Shown: one piece after another, positions 5,342 through 9,554 of the stretch
How the letters are laid out: each line of letters starts with the position of its first letter
Position numbering within the stretch: the stretch's first letter is position 1
Assembly (NCBI GenBank): GCA_003649515.1
Contig: QMSC01000040.1
Span: forward strand, 1-9,554
Direction of reading: 5' to 3'
Source: Thermoprotei archaeon
Lineage (GTDB): Archaea; Thermoproteota; Thermoprotei; Thermofilales; B20-G17
DNA: 9,554 nucleotides
Notes under the pieces: model-generated
Seen by the model: the letters and a program-made list of their open reading frames with translations, nothing else
What the model was told of the DNA's origin: nothing
The model's database searches: none
Made by a program: the position numbers and the translations under genes

Positions 5342-6640
5342 GTGTCCTCTAAAAAGCCACATATAAACCTAGTAGTTATAGGTCACGTGGACCACGGCAA
5401 GTCGACGACGATGGGTCACCTCCTATACCTACTAGGTCAAGTCGACGACAGAAAAATGAAGGAAATAGAAGAAATGGCTAAAAAGATGGGCAAAGAGACT
5501 TGGAAGTGGGCCTGGATTCTAGACAAGTACAAGGAGGAAAGGGAGAGAGGGTTAACTATAGACCTAGCGTACCTAAAGTTTGAATCAAAGAAGTACTCCT
5601 TTACGTTAATAGACGCCCCAGGACATAGAGACTTCGTTAAGAACATGATCACAGGCGCCTCGCAGGCTGATGCCGCCTTACTTGTAGTTTCAGCTAAGAC
5701 AGGCGAGTACGAGGCTGGAGTTAGTGCCGCAGGCCAAACACGAGAACACATATTCCTTGCAAAAACGATGGGGATAAACCAGCTAGTCGTAGCCATAAAT
5801 AAAATGGACGAAGTAAACTGGAGCAAGGAAAGGTACGAAGAAGTAAAGGCTGGAGTACAGAAGCTTCTCAGAATGGTAGGCTATGACATAAGCAAAGTAC
5901 CCTTCGTGCCAATATCTGGGTTTACGGGCGATAATCTGGTTGAAAAGAGCTCCAATATGCCATGGTATGACGGCCCAACATTAGTAGAGGCTCTTGACAT
6001 GTTCGAGGAGCCCCCGCGCCCAATTGATAAGCCACTCAGAATACCAATTCAAGATGTTTACAGCATAACAGGCGTTGGCACAGTGCCAGTAGGCCGTGTT
6101 GAGACTGGAGTACTTAAAGTAGGCGATGTCGTCGTATTCATGCCAGCCAACAAGAGCGGCGAAGTGAGATCCATTGAGACCCACCACACGCGAATAGAAA
6201 GAGCAGTACCTGGAGACAACATAGGTTTCAATGTAAAAGGCGTTGCACGCCACGAAATTCGGAGAGGAGACGTAGCAGGTCATACTACGAATCCACCAAC
6301 GGTCGCAGATGAATTCGTCGGTAGAATAATAGTTCTATACCATCCCACTGCTATCGCACCCGGATATACTCCTGTACTGCACGTACACACAGCTACCTCG
6401 CCTGTAAGGTTCCTCGAAATTGAAAAGAAACTTGATCCGAGAACTGGCGCTACAATAGAAGAGAAGCCCGCATACATCAAACAGGGCGACGTAGCTATAG
6501 TTAAATTCAAGCCACTAAAGCCCGTAGTTATCGAAAAGTACTCAGACTTCCCGCCACTTGGAAGATTCGCTATGAGAGACTCAGGACGGACTGTCGCTGC
6601 AGGAGTGGTAATCGACTTAAAGAAAGCCGAAATCAAGTAA
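5342..6640 (+). CDS. tuf: Translation elongation factor EF-1 alpha
   Basis: 432 residues, normal archaeal length. This GTPase delivers aminoacyl-tRNA to the ribosomal A site. The G-domain motifs are intact: GHVDHGKS (residues 14-21, G1), the switch I region RGLTID, DAPGH (91-95, G3), NKMD (153-156, G4) and PISG (G5). Beta-barrel domains II and III follow (about 225-432), with the typical GTVPVGRVETG and KFKPLKPVVIE segments. The insert MAKKMGKETWKWAWILDKYKEERERG is the helix found in archaeal and eukaryotic EF-1A but not in bacterial EF-Tu. Translation starts at GTG behind a very strong Shine-Dalgarno, and a BRE/TATA promoter lies about 50 bases upstream. uS10 follows after 58 bases, a classic archaeal pairing, so the two are probably co-transcribed. 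Confidence 0.98.
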   Translation: MSSKKPHINLVVIGHVDHGKSTTMGHLLYLLGQVDDRKMKEIEEMAKKMGKETWKWAWILDKYKEERERGLTIDLAYLKFESKKYSFTLIDAPGHRDFVKNMITGASQADAALLVVSAKTGEYEAGVSAAGQTREHIFLAKTMGINQLVVAINKMDEVNWSKERYEEVKAGVQKLLRMVGYDISKVPFVPISGFTGDNLVEKSSNMPWYDGPTLVEALDMFEEPPRPIDKPLRIPIQDVYSITGVGTVPVGRVETGVLKVGDVVVFMPANKSGEVRSIETHHTRIERAVPGDNIGFNVKGVARHEIRRGDVAGHTTNPPTVADEFVGRIIVLYHPTAIAPGYTPVLHVHTATSPVRFLEIEKKLDPRTGATIEEKPAYIKQGDVAIVKFKPLKPVVIEKYSDFPPLGRFAMRDSGRTVAAGVVIDLKKAEIK

Positions 6641-6698
6641 CATAGGATTTGTTTCACTTCAACTTGACAACATGTTTCCCACTATATGAGGTGTTTTT

Positions 6699-7013
6699 AT
6701 GCCTCGATTTGTTAGAATACGGCTCTCAAGTACCTCTGTTGAAAGCTTAAACCAGGTTTGCAACGAAATTAAACGTGTAGGTGAAAGGACAGGAGTGAGG
6801 ATTAAGGGACCCATACCTTTACCAACGGAGAGGATAGTCGTAACTGTCAGAAAAGCTCCTTCAGGAGAGGGAACACACACCTTTGACCACTGGGAGATGA
6901 GAGTACATAAGCGGATAATAGATATGGAAGCTGACGAGAGAGCCATAAGAGAGTTAATGCGTGTAAGAGTTCCTCCCGACGTGAAGATAGAAATAAAGCT
7001 CGAAGTAAGATGA
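6699..7013 (+). CDS. rpsJ: Ribosomal protein uS10 (S10)
   Basis: 104 residues. uS10 is a small-subunit protein of the 30S head. Family features are the first strand RFVRIRLSSTSVESLN, the conserved loop IKGPIPLPTERIVVTVRKAPSGEGTHTFDHWEMRVHKRIIDM (about 35-75, which inserts into the 3' domain of 16S rRNA), and the C-terminal strand PPDVKIEIKLEVR. The ATG at 6699 is preceded by ATGAGGTG (6686-6693), a good Shine-Dalgarno with 5 bases spacing. It lies 58 bases after EF-1A, the usual archaeal order, and the length is normal. I see no separate promoter, so read-through from EF-1A is likely. Confidence 0.97.
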   Translation: MPRFVRIRLSSTSVESLNQVCNEIKRVGERTGVRIKGPIPLPTERIVVTVRKAPSGEGTHTFDHWEMRVHKRIIDMEADERAIRELMRVRVPPDVKIEIKLEVR

Positions 7014-7047
7014 CTTCAGCGTAAATGCGCCGTGCTGAGAGAATAAG

Positions 7048-7055
7048 TTAAAATA
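7048..7055 (+). promoter_or_regulatory. TATA box of tRNA-Ser (and probably archease)
   Basis: TTAAAATA is centred about 31 bases before the mature tRNA-Ser 5' end, so initiation near 7078 would leave a leader of about 5 nt. It follows the rpsJ stop by 34 bases and separates the tRNA-Ser unit from the EF-1A/uS10 operon. Confidence 0.55.
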
Positions 7056-7082
7056 TTCAAGGTTCTAAATCTTATCCTTGAG

Positions 7083-7188
<106 letters not shown>

Positions 7189-7214
7189 CTATTTAATTAC
7201 AAACGGTGAACAAC

Positions 7215-7643
7215 ATGTCAGGCTTTCGTTTCTTAGAGCACATAGCAGATGTATACATCGAAGCGACCGGTAAAACCCTTAAAGAGGCTTTTGAACAAGC
7301 GGCTTTAGCTATGTTTGAGGTGATCACGGATACCTCTAAAGTAGAACCTAAAGTTTGCAAAGAAATACGCGTTAATGGATTTGACGAGTTCTCGCTACTT
7401 TATAATTGGCTTGAAGAATTACTGTTCCTTCATGATTTAGAAAGCCTTGTCTTTTCAAAGTTTAAAGTTCATGAAATAAACCGAAACCATGAGGAGTGGA
7501 CCCTTAGAGGGGAAGCTTGGGGAGAACCCTTCGACGAATCTAGACATGAGAAAAGAACGGAGGTAAAGGCGATAACCTATTCGCGCATGGAAGTGATAAA
7601 GAAGGGTGACAATCATATCGTGCGCTTCGTACTCGATATTTAG
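7215..7643 (+). CDS. Archease, RtcB ligase cofactor
   Basis: 142 residues, normal for the family. Archease helps RtcB through guanylylation so the tRNA ligase turns over repeatedly. The family N-terminus FLEHIADVYIEATG (residues 6-19) has the metal-binding Asp12, and the helix LLYNWLEELLFL and the C-terminal KAITYSRMEV...FVLDI (Asp141 near the end) are all present. I chose ATG at 7215 over the in-frame GTG at 7206, which lies inside the Shine-Dalgarno GGTGA (7205-7209) spaced 5 bases from the ATG. It starts only 26 bases after tRNA-Ser, too little room for a TATA promoter, so a shared tRNA-archease transcript is likely. The neighbour on the right is a convergent regulator gene 7 bases away, with rtcB beyond it. 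Confidence 0.94.
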   Translation: MSGFRFLEHIADVYIEATGKTLKEAFEQAALAMFEVITDTSKVEPKVCKEIRVNGFDEFSLLYNWLEELLFLHDLESLVFSKFKVHEINRNHEEWTLRGEAWGEPFDESRHEKRTEVKAITYSRMEVIKKGDNHIVRFVLDI

Positions 7644-7650
7644 CCTCAAA

Positions 7651-8019
7651 TTAGGGAAGAATAAGTATTTCTTCGACGAGCTTTATCGGCTTTACGTATC
7701 GTCCTTCCCTTCGTAGCGAAATTAGCTTGTATTTCTCGAGAACTACTAAGTTTTTGTAAACGTTTGGAACAGACCTATTAACTCTATTAGCCAGCTCTGT
7801 AATGGACTTAACCCCCCTGGAAATCTCTTCTAAAAGCCTTACCAGATGAGGAGCTAAAAGTCTCCTTAAGACTTGAGGGTCTAGCTCCTCCTCAACTAAA
7901 AAGTATGACTCCCCATCCTCCTCATACTCTTCGTAAGCCTGCCTTATATAGGGAACCCCGCCGCCCTCCTCTCCTAACAGCTCAACTAGTGAAAGCCTCC
8001 TACGGACAACGACCTTCAT
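7651..8019 (-). CDS. Winged-helix transcription regulator between archease and rtcB
   Basis: 122 residues from ATG at 8019; a TTG at 8031 is an alternative start. The C-terminal half (about 53-115) is a winged helix-turn-helix. Helices VRLLEEISRG and SITELANRVN lead to the recognition helix SVPNVYKNLVVLEKYKLI (83-100) and a wing SLRREGRYVKPI. It resembles MarR/ArsR-like archaeal DNA-binding proteins of the HVO_A0114 type (from memory). The N-terminal 50 residues are acidic in the middle (YEEYEEDGESYFLVEEELD) and unfamiliar, perhaps for dimerisation. A TATA box at about 8046-8053 read on the minus strand would place transcription about 4 bases before the ATG, near-leaderless. An inverted repeat in that promoter is a candidate site for it. 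It runs convergent with archease and divergent from rtcB. A role in controlling rtcB is inference from position. Confidence 0.8.
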   Translation of the reverse strand: MKVVVRRRLSLVELLGEEGGGVPYIRQAYEEYEEDGESYFLVEEELDPQVLRRLLAPHLVRLLEEISRGVKSITELANRVNRSVPNVYKNLVVLEKYKLISLRREGRYVKPIKLVEEILILP

Positions 8020-8032
8020 AGCAATAATCAAC

Positions 8033-8051
8033 TTTATACTTCAGGTATAAA
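8033..8051. promoter_or_regulatory. Inverted-repeat operator in the divergent regulator/rtcB promoter
   Basis: TTTATAC (8033-8039), 5-base spacer, GTATAAA (8045-8051): a perfect 7-bp inverted repeat in the 81-base gap between the regulator and rtcB. Its right half overlaps the AT-rich block TATAAAAA (8046-8053), which is suitably placed as TATA box for both genes: about 26 bases before a near-leaderless start of the regulator, and about 52 bases before the rtcB ATG. A dimeric winged-helix protein bound here would block both promoters. Confidence 0.5.
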
Positions 8052-8100
8052 AAACTATAAGACCCACTCCAGCTTTAAGATTTTAGGGTGAACACAAGTT

Positions 8101-9552
8101 ATGAGTCGAAGCCATCTAGTAAGGCTAGATGATTATGTCTGGGAAATACCAAAGACGTTTAAGCCAGGCATGAGGGTTCCTGCAAGAATCTTCGCGGATG
8201 AAATTCTGCTTCAAAAGATGAAGGCTGACCGAACATTAGACCAAGCTACCAATGTAGCCCATCTACCTGGAATATACAAGTATTCCATAGTTCTACCGGA
8301 TGGACACGAGGGTTACGGTTTCCCTATAGGCGGAGTAGCGGCATTTGACGCCGAGGATGGTGTGATAAGTCCTGGAGGCGTAGGCTACGACATAAACTGC
8401 GGTGTAAGACTTATACGCACAGATTTGACGATAGAGGACGTCAAACCCGTTCTACGCCAGCTCATAGACAAAATGTTCAGATACATACCCTCCGGAGTAG
8501 GCTCAAGAGGAAGACTTTCGCTAAGCGTAAGCGAGCTTGAAAGAGTTCTGGCTGAGGGAGTAAGTTGGGCTATTTCAAAGGGCTACGGATGGAGTGAGGA
8601 CGCTAAGTTCATAGAGGAGCAAGGCTCTATGAAAACAGCTGATCCTGATAGGGTCTCTGATAGAGCAAAGGCTCGTGGTAGGGATCAGCTGGGCACTCTA
8701 GGTAGCGGAAATCACTTCCTTGAAATACAGGTGGTTGATAAAATATACAATCCTAAAATAGCAGACCAGCTAGGAATTTATGAAGAAGGACAAATAACGG
8801 TCATGATCCATACTGGGAGCAGGGGACTTGGACACCAAGTATGTAGCGACTATCTAAGAGTCATGGAAAGAGCTATGAGACGTTATGGAGTTAGAGTCCC
8901 TGATCGAGAGCTGGCAGCAGTGCCTGCCAGCAGTAAGGAAGCTGAAGACTATTTTGCTGCAATGTCAGCCGCGGCTAACTTCGCCTGGACTAATAGACAG
9001 CTAATACTTCACTGGACCAGACAGGCCTTTGAGGAAGTTTTCCATAAGTCAGCGGACGAGCTAGGTATGGGCATAGTGTACGACGTTGCTCATAATATAG
9101 CAAAGATCGAAAGACATAAGGTCAACGGAGTCTATAGAACAGTATATGTTCACAGGAAAGGAGCTACTAGAGCGTTTCCACCAGGACATCCCGATATACC
9201 CGCAAAGTATAGGGCTATAGGGCAACCAGTCCTAATTCCAGGGTCAATGGGCACAGCATCCTATGTTCTAATAGGCACTCCTAAAGCGATGGAACTAACC
9301 TTCGGCTCCACGGCTCACGGAGCAGGTAGGCTCATGAGCAGAGCACGAGCGGTGAGGACTTATAGACCTCACAGCGTTGAAAGCGAGCTTTCAAGAAAAG
9401 GCGTTATTATAAGAGCTGCTACTCTTAGAGTAATATCAGAAGAGGCTCCTGGAGCCTACAAGGACGTAGACAGAGTTGCGGAAGTAAGTCATCGTGTCGG
9501 AATTGCAACAAAAGTTGCCCGTATGGTACCAATAGGTGTAACAAAGGGGTGA
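8101..9552 (+). CDS. rtcB: RNA-splicing ligase RtcB (3'-phosphate tRNA ligase)
   Basis: 483 residues, complete; TGA at 9550-9552. RtcB is the archaeal tRNA ligase. Using GTP and Mn2+ it joins a 2',3'-cyclic phosphate end to a 5'-OH after intron excision. Against Pyrococcus horikoshii RtcB (481 residues) the catalytic residues line up with a constant offset of two. They are Asp97 and Cys100 in GYDINCG, Asn204 and His205 in SGNH, His237 in IHTGSRG, His331 in AHNIAK, the guanylylated His406 in AHGAGR, and Lys482 in VTKG. The P. horikoshii gene carries an intein and this one does not. Shine-Dalgarno GGTGA at 8087-8091 lies 9 bases before ATG 8101. It has its own promoter shared divergently with the winged-helix regulator. 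Its local substrates are the two intron-containing tRNAs in this window. Confidence 0.97.
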   Translation: MSRSHLVRLDDYVWEIPKTFKPGMRVPARIFADEILLQKMKADRTLDQATNVAHLPGIYKYSIVLPDGHEGYGFPIGGVAAFDAEDGVISPGGVGYDINCGVRLIRTDLTIEDVKPVLRQLIDKMFRYIPSGVGSRGRLSLSVSELERVLAEGVSWAISKGYGWSEDAKFIEEQGSMKTADPDRVSDRAKARGRDQLGTLGSGNHFLEIQVVDKIYNPKIADQLGIYEEGQITVMIHTGSRGLGHQVCSDYLRVMERAMRRYGVRVPDRELAAVPASSKEAEDYFAAMSAAANFAWTNRQLILHWTRQAFEEVFHKSADELGMGIVYDVAHNIAKIERHKVNGVYRTVYVHRKGATRAFPPGHPDIPAKYRAIGQPVLIPGSMGTASYVLIGTPKAMELTFGSTAHGAGRLMSRARAVRTYRPHSVESELSRKGVIIRAATLRVISEEAPGAYKDVDRVAEVSHRVGIATKVARMVPIGVTKG

Positions 9553-9554
9553 GA

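Noticed and set aside
5437..5826. Long minus-strand frames opposite EF-1A (also 5981-6283 and 6280-6657)
   Set aside because: They are antisense shadows of a highly conserved gene; their translations show no domain and EF-1A codon structure explains them.
6659..6946. Minus-strand frame opposite rpsJ
   Set aside because: Antisense shadow of uS10, which is unmistakable on the plus strand.
7190..7199. TATTTAATTA as an archease promoter
   Set aside because: A start about 26 bases downstream of its centre would fall after the archease ATG at 7215.
8101..9552. Intein in RtcB (as in Pyrococcus horikoshii)
   Set aside because: The protein is normal length and all catalytic blocks are continuous, so no intein is present.

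Overview
The window looks like chromosomal core genome from a hyperthermophilic archaeon of the Thermoproteota (Crenarchaeota). Grounds: a Csl4 exosome subunit, an RpoL RNA polymerase subunit, archaeal EF-1A, archaeal uS10, archease and RtcB; a DUF2067 protein, a family I know only from crenarchaea; GC-rich RNA genes on an AT-richer background; tRNAs with bulge-helix-bulge introns and no encoded CCA; TATA-type promoters with GGTGA-type ribosome binding sites. I cannot fix the genus. I see no mobile element, CRISPR array or phage gene.

Layout. (1) 1-1800, + strand: a tight operon of csl4 (5' end missing), a DUF2067 gene, rpoL and a small RNase III-like gene. (2) 1803-2056, - strand: an intron-containing tRNA-Asp(GTC), and beyond it a compact hairpin that fits an archaeal H/ACA pseudouridylation guide RNA. 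(3) 2057-2405: a 349-base gap holding promoters and a possible 41-codon zinc-ribbon-like mini-ORF. (4) 2406-5136, + strand: nrdD and nrdG, the oxygen-sensitive class III ribonucleotide reductase and its radical SAM activase. (5) 5181-7013, + strand: tRNA-Val(GAC), then EF-1A and uS10. (6) 7083-9552: tRNA-Ser(TGA) with an intron at the unusual position 32/33, archease, a convergent winged-helix regulator, and rtcB.

How they fit together. The window is dominated by RNA production, processing and translation. The most interesting part is the right end. RtcB joins tRNA exons after intron excision and archease keeps RtcB turning over. Here both lie beside an intron-containing tRNA that needs them, and archease sits so close behind the tRNA that the two probably share a transcript. 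A DNA-binding protein is encoded between archease and rtcB, and a perfect 7-bp inverted repeat lies in the divergent promoter it shares with rtcB. That suggests a locally regulated tRNA-splicing module.

The other notable item is the H/ACA candidate at 1803-1870, an RNA gene no ORF-based annotation would find. Several start codons were moved from an upstream GTG to an ATG, because the GTG lies inside or beside the GGTGA ribosome binding site of that ATG.
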